DNA from: Rhizobium subbaraonis
GTDB lineage: Bacteria; Pseudomonadota; Alphaproteobacteria; Rhizobiales; Rhizobiaceae
Length of the DNA: 64,000 nucleotides
Direction: 5' to 3'
Assembly (NCBI RefSeq): GCF_900220975.1
Contig: NZ_OBQD01000009.1
Span: 186,001-250,000 of the forward strand
Both the position numbers and the translations under genes were made by a program. This document shows positions 1-11,887 of this stretch, piece after piece (position 1 is the stretch's first letter; each line of letters opens with the position of its first letter). A model generated the notes under the pieces. The model searched no databases. It saw only the letters and a program-made list of their open reading frames with translations, and had not been told where the DNA came from.

Positions 1-864
1 TGCCCGCTCGCGCTGGCCCTGGCTCTTGTTGCCATGGATCGAGGCGGCCTTGAAGCCGATGTGATCGAGGTGCTTCATCAGCTTCTCGGCGCCATGCTTG
101 GTGCGCGAGAAGATCAGCGACAGGCCGTCCGGATTGTCGCTCAGCGACTGCCGCAGGATCTGCGTCTTCTGGTCCTTGCCGGGAACGAAGTGCACGTACT
201 GCTCCACCTTGTCGGCGGCCTTGCCGGGCGGTGTCACCTCGACCTTTAGCGGGTTGGTCAGATACTCGCCGGCAAGTTCTGCGATCAGCTTCGGCATGGT
301 CGCGGAGAAGAGCAGCGTCTGGCGGTTCTTCGGCACCAGCTTGGAGATCTTGCGCAGGTCGTGGATGAAGCCGAGGTCGAGCATCTGGTCGGCTTCGTCG
401 AGCACGAGATAGCGGCCCTGTGTCAGCGTCACGGCCTTGCGGGCAACGAGATCGAGCAGGCGACCGGGGGTGGCGACGAGGATGTCGGTGCCGCGCTCCA
501 GCATCTGCTGCTGCTTGTTGATGGAAGCGCCGCCGACGACGGTGACGACGCGCAGCGGCGTCTTCTTGACGAAGTCGCGCAGGTTGTCGGCGATCTGGTT
601 GACGAGTTCGCGGGTGGGGGCGAGCACGAGTGCGCGGATGTTGCGCGGGTCGGGACGGCGGGCCTCGGCGAGCAGTCGCTCGATCATCGGCAGGCCGAAG
701 GCAGCCGTCTTGCCGGTGCCGGTCTGGGCGAGGCCGATGAGGTCGTTGCCGGCGAGGACCAGCGGGATCGCCTTTTCCTGAATGGGAGTGGGCTTGTCAA
801 AGCCGAGTACTTCAAGGGCTGATAGAACATTCTTGGACAGCCCGAGTTCGTTAAAAGTCGTCAA
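1..864 (-). CDS. DEAD-box ATP-dependent RNA helicase (RhlE-like), C-terminus beyond window
   Basis: RNA helicase that unwinds structured RNA using ATP. The visible 288 residues cover the first RecA-like domain and the start of the second. In order they show a Q motif (PTPIQEKAIP), Walker A (AQTGTGKTAAF), PTREL, a VGG turn, TPGR, the DEAD box as LDEADQMLDLGF, SAT as FSATMP, and the entry of the helicase C domain up to HGNKSQGQRERA. The gene runs off the left edge. I place the start at TTG 864 because GAAAGG lies about 9 bases upstream, the product then begins MTTFNELGLSKNVL as family members do, and no ATG is available. RhlE is the closest class, but the diagnostic basic C-terminal tail is outside the window. 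Confidence 0.9.
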   Translation of the reverse strand, partial: MTTFNELGLSKNVLSALEVLGFDKPTPIQEKAIPLVLAGNDLIGLAQTGTGKTAAFGLPMIERLLAEARRPDPRNIRALVLAPTRELVNQIADNLRDFVKKTPLRVVTVVGGASINKQQQMLERGTDILVATPGRLLDLVARKAVTLTQGRYLVLDEADQMLDLGFIHDLRKISKLVPKNRQTLLFSATMPKLIAELAGEYLTNPLKVEVTPPGKAADKVEQYVHFVPGKDQKTQILRQSLSDNPDGLSLIFSRTKHGAEKLMKHLDHIGFKAASIHGNKSQGQRERA

Positions 865-1289
865 GTCAATAGCCTTTCGGGGCGCCAAACGCGTCAGCCG
901 GACAGGCACCATGCCGGTCCGGAAACGTCTGGCGTCAAGAACCCCGCGTGAATTGGGAACTTGTGGGTTGATGGAGGCGTCTGGCGCAGTCTTCCGCCCT
1001 GTGGCGGCAACGATTTCGCTTGCGCTCGTCCTTCTTCCGCGATCCAATCAAAATGTTCGCAGGGCTCGCTCACGCGGCGGCCGAAAGGAGACGCAGGCCC
1101 CATGTCGTGCTTTTAGGCTGGAAAGTCAAGCACGAGTTTTCGCGGGTGCGGCACGACCCTCGCACTGCAATAGGCCGGGAACCCGACACCTTGCCTCGCG
1201 TTGCACCTTTGGGATGTACCATTTCTGTTTTTGGAAAAGGCTGTGGCAATGGCTGCCGCAGCCGGTCACCGCGAAAGGAGTGAGCACGA
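865..1289. other. Intergenic region between the helicase and the attachment-type gene
   Basis: About 425 bases between divergent genes. It must hold both promoters. Short open frames on both strands have no family resemblance and no convincing ribosome-binding site. I see no repeat, RNA gene or clear operator. The last bases carry the strong GAAAGGAG (1271-1278) that serves the gene at 1290. Confidence 0.5.
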
Positions 1290-1736
1290 ATGACGACCAC
1301 ATGGATACTCGCCGCCGACGGTAATCAGGCCCGCCTGCTGAAGGGGGTCAATTTCCTCAAGGACGACCAGAAAAGCCCCGAGCAGGAGATTTTCCGCAGC
1401 GATCCGAAGAAGGCACAGGACATCATGAGCGACCGGCCGGGCCGCAGCTTCTCCTCCCATGGTCCCGGCCGCTCAGCGATGGAATATACCAGCGATCCCG
1501 TCCGCGACGAGCAGCAGCGGTTCACCGCCGAGGTGGCGGAGAAGCTGGAGGGCTATGCCGACGCCGGCGCGTTCGACCGTCTGATCGTGTGTGCGGCGCC
1601 GCAGACGCTTGGCGATCTGCGGACGATGCTCGGCTCGAAGGCGCGCGAGCGGACGACGGCTGAGATCGACAAGGATTTCACCAACCTGCCGACCGAGAAA
1701 CTTGTCTCCTCGGTGCGCTCCATCATGTTCGAATAG
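1290..1736 (+). CDS. Host attachment protein family (PF10116-type)
   Basis: A 148-residue soluble protein of the family annotated 'protein required for attachment to host cells', a name taken from plant-associated alphaproteobacteria. The opening TWILAADGNQARLL, the central SSHGPGRSAMEY segment and the C-terminal AAPQTLGDLR...LPTEKLVSSVRS fit the family, whose fold relates to release-factor-like domains. The central His-Gly-Pro stretch is polar and probably loops out. The start is ATG 1290 with GAAAGGAG about 11 bases upstream. It is a single gene; the cytochrome downstream has its own ribosome-binding site. There is no signal peptide, so a direct adhesin role is doubtful. Family assignment is good; the biochemical role is unknown. 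Confidence 0.8.
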   Translation: MTTTWILAADGNQARLLKGVNFLKDDQKSPEQEIFRSDPKKAQDIMSDRPGRSFSSHGPGRSAMEYTSDPVRDEQQRFTAEVAEKLEGYADAGAFDRLIVCAAPQTLGDLRTMLGSKARERTTAEIDKDFTNLPTEKLVSSVRSIMFE

Positions 1737-1886
1737 GGCAGCCGGTCTGGGAGCGGCCGCAGAGGCTGCTCCCATCCCTGCAACGCGGTCACCAGCACCG
1801 GTTCGGCGCCGCAGTACCCCCTTTGCCCGAATTGCCGGCCTGTTTGCTCGATTGGTATAGTGCGCCACCGTCAAAGGAGGCTGACC

Positions 1887-2405
1887 ATGCAAGCGCATCG
1901 AGCCGTTGCCCTGTCCGTGCTTGTCCTCTGTCCCGTCTTCTCGTCGAGCGCTCCCGCGCGGGCTGAGACGCCGGTCGAAAGAGGGCGTTATCTCGTCCAG
2001 TTCGGCGGCTGCAACGACTGCCATTCTCCGGGATACTTCTTCGGAAAGACGACGCCGGAGACCTATCTTTCCGGATCGGACGTGGGCTTCCAGATGCCGC
2101 AGGGGACTTTCGTCGGTCCCAACCTCACGCCGGACAAGACCGGTCTCGGAGACTGGTCGGAAGAGCAGATCGTCAAGGCGCTGCAGACTGGCGAGCGGCC
2201 CGACGGGCGGATACTGGCGCCGATCATGCCCTGGCACGCCCTCGCCAAATTGACGGCGGAGGACGTCGGGGCAATCGCGAAGTTCCTGAAGTCGCTGCCG
2301 CCTGTCGAAAACAAGGTGCCCGGACCGCTTGGCCCCGGCGAGAAGCCGGCTTTCCCTGTGATGACGATCATCTTTCCGGAAGGATCAGCTCCGGCGGCGA
2401 AGTGA
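1887..2405 (+). CDS. Periplasmic class I-type cytochrome c
   Basis: A 172-residue exported monohaem cytochrome c. An N-terminal signal peptide (MQAHRAVALSVLVLC..., cleavage likely after ARA, residue about 27) is followed by the haem attachment site CNDCH. The later MPQGTFVGPNLTPD, WSEEQIVKALQTG and IMPWHALAKLTAEDVGAIAKFL are typical of cytochromes that take electrons from periplasmic dehydrogenases (aldehyde, gluconate or nicotinate type). I chose ATG 1887 because AAGGAGG (1873-1879) sits 7 bases ahead and the signal peptide then starts cleanly; the frame stays open to 1860. No dehydrogenase partner lies beside it. It converges on the MttB-family gene with a gap of only 9 bases. Confidence 0.85.
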   Translation: MQAHRAVALSVLVLCPVFSSSAPARAETPVERGRYLVQFGGCNDCHSPGYFFGKTTPETYLSGSDVGFQMPQGTFVGPNLTPDKTGLGDWSEEQIVKALQTGERPDGRILAPIMPWHALAKLTAEDVGAIAKFLKSLPPVENKVPGPLGPGEKPAFPVMTIIFPEGSAPAAK

Positions 2406-2414
2406 GCGCGGTCG

Positions 2415-4007
2415 TCAGAAGTCGGTCGGAACGCCGCCTTCCTGCTTGCGCCTTGCGACGAAGGCGTCGAGTTCGTCCTCGATCGCCGGATCTATGGGCG
2501 GGCGCTCGTAGGCGTTCAGCTTCTCCTTGAAGACGCGATTGGCATGGTCGTAGGTGGTCGGTCGGCCGGCTTCGGACCAGGTCTCGAAGTTCCTCCAGTC
2601 GGAAAGAATCGGAGAATAGAAGGCCGTGTCGTAGCGTGCGAGCGTGTGCGGCGTGCCGAAGAAGTGGCCGCCGGGGCCGACGTCGCGCACCGCGTCGAGG
2701 CCGAGCGCGTCGGCGCTCGCATCGAGCGGTGTCAGGAACTCCGCCACCATCTGCAGCATGTCCACGTCGAGGATGAATTTTTCGAAGGAGGCTGTCAGGC
2801 CGCCTTCGCTCCATCCGGCGGCATGCATGACGAAGTTGCCGCCCGCTTGCGTCAGGGCCCAAAGCGAGAAGGCCGATTCATAGGCCGCCTGCGCGTCCAG
2901 CGTGTTGGAGGCGTTGGTGTTGGAGGTGCGGTAGGGAATGTTGTACCTGCGCGCCAGTTGCCCCCCGGCGATCACCGCCTTCATGTATTCCGGCGTGCCG
3001 AAGGCGGGTGCTCCGGTCTTCATGTCGACGTTGGACGTGAAGCCGCCATAGATCACGGGTGCGCCCTTGCGCACCATCTGGGTGAAGGCAATACCGCAAA
3101 GCGCTTCCGCGTTCTGCTGGACGACGGCGCCTGCGATCGTCACCGGGGCCATTGCGCCTGCCAGCGTGAAGGGCGTCACCACCACGACCTGATTGCGCGA
3201 GGACATCTCGATGATCCCTTGCAGCATCGGCCCGTCGAGCCTGAGCGGCGAGGAGGTGTTGATGATGGTGAAGAGCGAAGGCTCGCGCTCCATCTGCTCC
3301 ATCGAGATTCCGCGGCCGATTCGCGCGATCTCGATGCCGTCGATATTGCGCTGCTTGCCCAGGGAATAGACGTGGAACACCTTGTCGGTGAGCTTCACCA
3401 TGTCCGACAGGCAGTCGAGATGGCGCACGGAGGCGTGCAGGTCCACCGGCTCCACCGGATAGCCGCCGGTGGTGTGGATGATGTCGTAGGACTGGGCCAG
3501 CTTCACGAGCTTGCGGAAGTCTTCCTGGTTGCCGGCGCGGCGTCCGCCCTCGCGGTCCGCGACGAAGGGCGCCGAGGCGACCTGGGCGAAGACGAGGTTG
3601 TTGCCGCCGATATCGACGTTGCGCGCCGGATTGCGCGCGTGCATCGTGAAGCTTGAAGGTGCGGATGCCACCATCTCCATGATCAGGCCGCGGTCGAAGC
3701 GCACGCGATCGGTCCCCGGCGACACGTCGGCGCCGGCCGCCTTCATCCGCTCGCGCGCCTCCGGCAGAATGATGTCCATGCCGATTTCTTCGAGGATCGT
3801 CAGGGATGCCTGATGGACCGCCTCCAGCGCGTCCTCGGAGAGGGCCGCCGACCTTGCCAGCGGATTGACGAGGTTGAGGTACCGGGATCCCTTCGGCGCT
3901 GCCCTCTGCCTTTCGGCGGCGCGTCCGCCGGGCCGTCTTCTGCGCTCGACGGGGCCTTCTCCCGCCTGGTTGGCCGCGTGCAGGTCGAAGTCTACGACGT
4001 TACCCAT
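2415..4007 (-). CDS. MttB-family (trimethylamine methyltransferase-like) protein, non-pyrrolysine
   Basis: A 530-residue member of the MttB superfamily (PF06253), corrinoid-dependent methyltransferases with a TIM-barrel fold. The pyrrolysine enzymes of archaea demethylate trimethylamine. Bacterial homologues lacking pyrrolysine act on glycine betaine or other quaternary amines. The frame has no internal UAG, so this is a non-pyrrolysine member. The first 40 residues are rich in Arg and Ala; the family core starts near LNLVNPLARSAALSEDALEAVHQASL. TTGGYPVEPVDLHAS and FMNGPGGHFFGTPHTL-like segments are recognisable. No corrinoid protein or methylcobalamin:THF transferase lies next to it. Substrate cannot be read from the sequence. 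Confidence 0.85.
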   Translation of the reverse strand: MGNVVDFDLHAANQAGEGPVERRRRPGGRAAERQRAAPKGSRYLNLVNPLARSAALSEDALEAVHQASLTILEEIGMDIILPEARERMKAAGADVSPGTDRVRFDRGLIMEMVASAPSSFTMHARNPARNVDIGGNNLVFAQVASAPFVADREGGRRAGNQEDFRKLVKLAQSYDIIHTTGGYPVEPVDLHASVRHLDCLSDMVKLTDKVFHVYSLGKQRNIDGIEIARIGRGISMEQMEREPSLFTIINTSSPLRLDGPMLQGIIEMSSRNQVVVVTPFTLAGAMAPVTIAGAVVQQNAEALCGIAFTQMVRKGAPVIYGGFTSNVDMKTGAPAFGTPEYMKAVIAGGQLARRYNIPYRTSNTNASNTLDAQAAYESAFSLWALTQAGGNFVMHAAGWSEGGLTASFEKFILDVDMLQMVAEFLTPLDASADALGLDAVRDVGPGGHFFGTPHTLARYDTAFYSPILSDWRNFETWSEAGRPTTYDHANRVFKEKLNAYERPPIDPAIEDELDAFVARRKQEGGVPTDF

Positions 4008-4165
4008 GATCCGTCCCGATTGGCGTTATCGTCAGGTGATCCTGCCACAGGCCAGCCACAGATGACGGGCCATTTGCGACACGCTGCATGTTGCACCGAT
4101 TTGTCCGCGAGAACGACAATTAATGGCTGTAGCGATGCAACCAAGCGGCGTAGGGCAATATTTTC

Positions 4166-4181
4166 TTAACCATCTGTTCAA
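4166..4181 (+). promoter_or_regulatory. CtrA-like box upstream of the hybrid kinase
   Basis: TTAA-N7-TTCA (TTAACCATCTGTTCAA), one base off the CtrA consensus TTAA-N7-TTAA, containing the common half-site TTAACCAT. It lies about 65 bases before the GTG start at 4244, in a 236-base divergent gap. A half-site of this length can occur by chance, so binding is inference. Confidence 0.3.
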
Positions 4182-4243
4182 AACCTGCGTGCTAATCGCG
4201 GAACTGGGATTTTCTCATCCGTCCACATGCGGGAAACGCCGGC

Positions 4244-7939
<3,696 letters not shown>

Positions 7940-7946
7940 CGAGGCG

Positions 7947-7989
7947 TGCGTCGGTACCGGCCGGCGGGGCTGCCGGCGAACGCATTTTT
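7947..7989 (+). terminator. Possible terminator after the hybrid kinase
   Basis: Paired TGCGT (7947-7951) and ACGCA (7980-7984) enclose two GCCGGC blocks that can pair, and TTTTT follows at 7985-7989. The stem is imperfect, so this is a weak call. It lies between the convergent kinase and mnmD genes. Confidence 0.35.
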
Positions 7990-8029
7990 GACGTCGCCTG
8001 CGCCGCCTCTTGCTGCATCTGTTGCCCTG

Positions 8030-8776
8030 TCAGGAGCGAATGCCGCACAGCATCTCGCGCTTTCCGGCAAAGCCCGGCCGCCGTTCCACCGAAAATCCGG
8101 CGCCGGCGAGGTTTCGCCGAACGAAACCTGCCGCCGCATAAGTGGCGAAGGTGCCGCCCTGCCTGGTGTGCGCGAAGACCTGCGCCATGAGGTCGGCCGA
8201 CCACATGTCGGGGTTTCTGGACGGGGCGAAGCCATCGAGATACCAGGCATCGAACGACAGGCTACACTCGGAAAGCCGCTCGAAGGCGGGGCCGCAGACG
8301 ACGGTCAGTCGCGTCGCAGGGTCAAGGGCGAGGTCTATGTTGCCGATACCGTCGGGCACGCCGGGCCAGAGCCTGCACAACGCTTGCCGCTCGGCGTCGA
8401 TCTCGGGCCAGTGGGAGAGCGCGCGGTCGATCGCCGCACGCGGCAGGGGGAAGCGCTCGAAGGAGACGAAGCGCAGCTCCCCGGAAGTACCTTCCGCCCG
8501 CCACCGCCGCCAGGTCTCGCAGAAATTGAGGCCGGTGCCGAAGCCGAGTTCGCCAATCGTGAACGCGCGCCCTTCTGTCCAGCGCCCCGGCAGGCCGTTG
8601 CCCTCGTGGAACACGTGCGCGCATTCGAGCCTGCCGTCGGTGCGGCAATAAAAGTGGTCGCCATAGGCTTGTGAATAGGGCATATCGCCCTCATGCCAAT
8701 CCAACGCGAGGTCTTGGGCCAGATCGGCAGTCGAGCCGGTCGCCGCGGGGGCGATTTCAGGAGCATTGTCAGCCAT
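8030..8776 (-). CDS. mnmD: tRNA (5-methylaminomethyl-2-thiouridine34) methyltransferase, MnmD domain
   Basis: A 248-residue SAM-dependent methyltransferase. It matches the N-terminal half of enterobacterial MnmC, which methylates 5-aminomethyl-uridine at the wobble position of tRNAs. The SAM site is IGELGFGTGLNF. YGDHFYCRTDG, VFHEGNGLPGRW and the catalytic-region DAWYLDGFAPSRNPDMW are hallmarks of the family. In E. coli this domain is fused to an FAD oxidase. Here the fusion partner is a separate, divergent gene whose ATG overlaps this one (CATG at 8774-8777). No strong Shine-Dalgarno precedes the ATG. Stand-alone MnmD proteins are known in several bacteria. Confidence 0.88.
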   Translation of the reverse strand: MADNAPEIAPAATGSTADLAQDLALDWHEGDMPYSQAYGDHFYCRTDGRLECAHVFHEGNGLPGRWTEGRAFTIGELGFGTGLNFCETWRRWRAEGTSGELRFVSFERFPLPRAAIDRALSHWPEIDAERQALCRLWPGVPDGIGNIDLALDPATRLTVVCGPAFERLSECSLSFDAWYLDGFAPSRNPDMWSADLMAQVFAHTRQGGTFATYAAAGFVRRNLAGAGFSVERRPGFAGKREMLCGIRS

Positions 8777-9953
8777 GCCGTCAGTGGATAGTCGCGCAAG
8801 CCTTATCGGTCAATCGCGACCCGACGTGCTGGTGGTCGGCGCGGGGATCATGGGCTTGTGGGCGGCGCTCATGGCGGCGCGCGCTGGGCTTTCGGTCGCC
8901 GTGGCCGAGCGCAGCGGCATCGGTGCGGGCGCCAGCGGCGGCCTGCTCGGGGCGCTGATGCCGCATCTGCCGGATCGGTGGAACGACAAGAAGCAGTTCC
9001 AGTTTCAGGCGCTCGTCTCCCTGGAGGACGAGATTGCGGCGCTGGAGGCGCAAACCGGCCTTTCCGCAGGCTACCGTCGCAGCGGCCGGCTGATCCCGCT
9101 TGCTGCCGCTCATCAGAGAGACCGGGCGCTGCGGCATGCGGACGACGCGGCGACCGCATGGAACTGCGACGGCAAGAGGTTCTCCTTCGATGTTCTGGAC
9201 GTGCCGCCGTTTTCCGCATGGCCGGGCGCGGCGATCGCCGAAAGCGGCGTTGCCTTCGATCGCCTTGCCGCCCGTGTCTCGCCGCGCAAGTTGCTGGCGC
9301 TACTCGGCAAAGCGCTCGACGATAGTCCCCATGTCCGTGTTTTCCCCGGAGCGGACGTCGTCACGATCGACCCGGTAGCGCGTGTGGCGCGTACTAGTGT
9401 CGGGGACGAAATCGCCTTCGGCCATGTCATCGTATCGGCAGGCGTGGGCAGCTTCAAATTCCTGCACGACCTCGTCCCTGTGGAGGGCAGACCGGTCGGT
9501 GTCGCCGTGAAGGGGCAGGCGGCACTCTTCCATGGGGATATCGACCCGGCGCTGCCGATCCTCTTCGACAGCGGCATCTATGTGGTGCCGCATGAGGCGG
9601 GATACTGCGCGGTCGGCAGCACCAGCGAGGACCGGTTTGACTACGCTGAAACGACCGATGCCTTGCTGGATGGGGTGATCGAGAGAGCGTTTGCCCTGGC
9701 ACCTGTTCTTCGCCGCGCCACGCTGATCGAGCGCTGGGCGGGCTTGCGACCGAAGGCGATCGGGCGGGACCCGATGGCCGGGGGGCATCCGGACTTTGGC
9801 GCAGTGAGCCTGCTGACCGGCGGCTTCAAGATCAGCTTCGGGGTTGCGCACGAACTGGCACGTGCAGTCGTCACGCAGATCAACGGCGGCAGCCTTGGGC
9901 TACCGCCGTCATTTGAGGTCGCCACGCATCTGGAGGCTGCGCGGCGACGCTGA
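8775..9953 (+). CDS. FAD-dependent oxidoreductase, probable stand-alone MnmC2-type domain
   Basis: A 392-residue DAO-fold flavoprotein. A Rossmann FAD motif (VLVVGAGIMGLWAALMA) is followed by GIGAGASGGLLGALMPHLPDRW, which parallels the region after the FAD site in the oxidase half of MnmC, where carboxymethyl-aminomethyl-uridine is oxidised. The C-terminal AGLRPKAIGRDPMAG...TGGFKISFGVAHELA is typical of DAO enzymes. ATG 8775 is chosen because AGGAG (8759-8763) lies 11 bases upstream; a TTG at 8766 is too close to it. Divergent and overlapping with mnmD. A generic glycine or D-amino acid oxidase is the alternative, but the neighbour favours a tRNA role. Confidence 0.7.
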   Translation: MPSVDSRASLIGQSRPDVLVVGAGIMGLWAALMAARAGLSVAVAERSGIGAGASGGLLGALMPHLPDRWNDKKQFQFQALVSLEDEIAALEAQTGLSAGYRRSGRLIPLAAAHQRDRALRHADDAATAWNCDGKRFSFDVLDVPPFSAWPGAAIAESGVAFDRLAARVSPRKLLALLGKALDDSPHVRVFPGADVVTIDPVARVARTSVGDEIAFGHVIVSAGVGSFKFLHDLVPVEGRPVGVAVKGQAALFHGDIDPALPILFDSGIYVVPHEAGYCAVGSTSEDRFDYAETTDALLDGVIERAFALAPVLRRATLIERWAGLRPKAIGRDPMAGGHPDFGAVSLLTGGFKISFGVAHELARAVVTQINGGSLGLPPSFEVATHLEAARRR

Positions 9954-9962
9954 TCCGGACGG

Positions 9963-10337
9963 TTACATCCAGTACGGCGGAACGCCGTAATAGTCATGAA
10001 TGAGCTTGCCGTTGCGGCGGTCCCACTCGTAGTCGGCGCCGCTGTCGTAGTGCGGTGCGGCCTCTACCTGGTCCTTGGTCACATCGACGCGGTAGCCGCC
10101 GAGGCTTTCGTCGTAGCTGAGCTTGCTCCAGGGCAGCGGATAATGGTCGCTGCCGATGCCGAGGAACCCGCCGAAGCTGAGTACGGCATAGGAAACATGG
10201 CCGCTGCGCTTGTCGAGGATGAGACGCTCGATTGCGCCGATGTGCTTGCCGTCGGCCCCATAGACGGACGTTCCCTCGACCTTGTCGCTGGCGATGAGGG
10301 CTTCGGTTTCCCTGATGTTTGCGTCCTGCGGAATCAT
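9963..10337 (-). CDS. PRC-barrel domain protein
   Basis: A 124-residue soluble protein with a PRC-barrel (about residues 12-90): EGTSVYGADGKHIGAIERLILDKRSGHVSYAVLSFGGFLGIGSDHYPLPW. This is the stand-alone type found in alphaproteobacteria, often linked to stress or surface roles, though the function is not established. The C-terminal tail is Tyr- and Asp-rich (HYDSGADYEWD, DYYGVPPYWM). It shares the VGGFLGIG-type core with the second PRC protein at 17013. It is divergent from puuE across 120 bases and converges on the flavoprotein gene. Confidence 0.8.
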   Translation of the reverse strand: MIPQDANIRETEALIASDKVEGTSVYGADGKHIGAIERLILDKRSGHVSYAVLSFGGFLGIGSDHYPLPWSKLSYDESLGGYRVDVTKDQVEAAPHYDSGADYEWDRRNGKLIHDYYGVPPYWM

Positions 10338-10457
10338 CTATCTACTCCCTTGGTTGTTCGGAAATGAGAACGCGCCGCACCTCATCTTGTTCCGGATTCC
10401 TTCTCGACATTCCTGCGTCGGATGCTACCGTCCGGCAAACATCCGAGGATCAATGGC

Positions 10458-11387
10458 ATGACCACTACGACCTATCCCCGCGATCTTGTCGGCTACGGCC
10501 GCACGCCTCCGAACCCGCTTTGGCCGGGCGATGCCCGCATCGCCGTGCAGTTCGTGGTGAACTATGAAGAGGGCGGAGAAAGCTGCATCCTCGATGGCGA
10601 TCCGGCCTCGGAATGCCTGCTTTCGGAGATCGTCGGCGCGCAGGCGTGGCCGGGGCAGCGCAACCTCAACATGGAATCGATTTACGAGTACGGTTCGCGT
10701 GCCGGGTTCTGGCGGCTGTGGCGACTGTTTACCAGCCGCAACGTGCCCGTCACCGTCTACGGCGTGACGCTGGCGATGGCCCGCAATCCGGAAGCCGTGG
10801 CGGCAATGAAGGAGGCTGGTTGGGAGATCGCCAGCCATGGATATCGCTGGCTGGAATACAAGGATTTCTCCGAAGAGGTCGAGCGCCAGCATATCCGCGA
10901 TGCGGTGCGGCTTCACACCGAACTGACCGGATCGCATCCGCTTGGCATGTACCAGGGCAAGCCTTCGGCGAATACCCTGCGGCTGGTGATGGAGGAGGGC
11001 GGCTTCGTCTATTCCTCCGACAGCTATGCCGACGACCTGCCCTACTGGGTGAAGGGGCTGAAGGACGAGCCGTTCCTCATCATTCCCTATACGCTCGAGA
11101 CGAACGACATGCGCTTCGCCACGCCGCAGGGCTTCAACAGCGGCGACCAGTTCTTCACCTACCTGAAGGACGCCTTCGACGTGCTCTACGAGGAAGGCCG
11201 GGAGGGGAGCCCGAAGATGCTGAACGTCGGCCTGCATTGCCGCCTCGTCGGCAGGCCCGGGCGCGCAGCCGCACTTGCCCGTTTCGTCGACTATGTCCAG
11301 TCGCACGAGAAGGTCTGGGTGCCGCGTCGCATCGACATCGCCCGCCACTGGCACGAGCACCACAAGCCGAAGGCGGGCGAACCATGA
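10458..11387 (+). CDS. puuE: Allantoinase, PuuE (polysaccharide deacetylase-like)
   Basis: Hydrolyses allantoin to allantoate. This is the metal-independent allantoinase type with a NodB-like fold, not the amidohydrolase type. The 309-residue product (typical length about 308) opens with YPRDLVGYGRTPPNPLWPGDARIAVQFVVNYEEGGE and carries SHGYRWLEY and MYQGKPSANT, all characteristic of PuuE. I take ATG 10458 rather than the upstream 10422 because the family N-terminus begins there and GAGGA lies just ahead. It is the first gene of the tight puuE-uraD-allA-uraH run; its stop overlaps uraD (ATGA). Confidence 0.93.
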   Translation: MTTTTYPRDLVGYGRTPPNPLWPGDARIAVQFVVNYEEGGESCILDGDPASECLLSEIVGAQAWPGQRNLNMESIYEYGSRAGFWRLWRLFTSRNVPVTVYGVTLAMARNPEAVAAMKEAGWEIASHGYRWLEYKDFSEEVERQHIRDAVRLHTELTGSHPLGMYQGKPSANTLRLVMEEGGFVYSSDSYADDLPYWVKGLKDEPFLIIPYTLETNDMRFATPQGFNSGDQFFTYLKDAFDVLYEEGREGSPKMLNVGLHCRLVGRPGRAAALARFVDYVQSHEKVWVPRRIDIARHWHEHHKPKAGEP

Positions 11388-11887
11388 CGCGGCAGGAATT
11401 CGTCGACCGGTTCGGCGGGGTCTTCGAGCACTCGCCCTTTGTCGCCGAGCGCGCTTTCGACAACGGGTCGATCCAAGAACCCTTGACGGCCCGCGACGTG
11501 CACACGGCCATGGCCGCGCAATTTCGTGCCGCATCCGGCGAGGAGCAACTGGGCGTGCTGCGCGCCCATCCCGACCTTGCCGGGAAGCTCGCCATTGCGG
11601 GCGAACTGACCGAGGACAGCCGCCGGGAGCAGGCAGGGGCGGGGCTCGACCGGCTGAGCCCGCAGGAGCATGCCCGCTTCACGGCGCTGAACGCGGACTA
11701 TGTCGCAAAATTCGGCTTTCCCTTCATCATCGCCGTGAAGGGCCTGACGAAGGACGACATCCTCGCCGCCTTTGAGCGCCGTATCGCCAACAGTCGCGAC
11801 GAGGAGTTCAAGACTGCGACGGCGCAGGTGGAGCGGATCGCACTGTTGCGGCTGACCGCGCTTTTGCCGGGAGACGAAAATGGCTGA
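11384..11887 (+). CDS. uraD: OHCU decarboxylase
   Basis: Decarboxylates 2-oxo-4-hydroxy-4-carboxy-5-ureidoimidazoline to S-allantoin, the third step from urate. The 167-residue all-helical protein shows FVDRFGGVFEHSPFVAERAF, the active-site RAHPDLAGKLA (catalytic His), LSPQEHARFTALNADYVAKFGFPFIIAVKG and the C-terminal RIANSRDEEFKTATAQVERIA. The start ATG 11384 overlaps the puuE stop by four bases, and its own stop overlaps allA by eight, so translation is likely coupled. A longer open frame continues upstream inside puuE but is not coding. Confidence 0.93.
   Translation: MTRQEFVDRFGGVFEHSPFVAERAFDNGSIQEPLTARDVHTAMAAQFRAASGEEQLGVLRAHPDLAGKLAIAGELTEDSRREQAGAGLDRLSPQEHARFTALNADYVAKFGFPFIIAVKGLTKDDILAAFERRIANSRDEEFKTATAQVERIALLRLTALLPGDENG

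Noticed and set aside
894-1103. A 69-codon minus-strand frame upstream of the helicase
   Set aside because: No ribosome-binding site, no recognisable family, Pro/Arg-rich composition as expected of chance frames.
2544-3656. A 370-codon plus-strand frame opposite the MttB-family gene
   Set aside because: Antisense shadow: His/Arg/Val-rich composition without motifs, typical of G+C-rich DNA.
10613-11887. A 424-codon frame ending in UraD
   Set aside because: The upstream 250 codons are an out-of-frame reading of puuE; UraD begins at ATG 11384.
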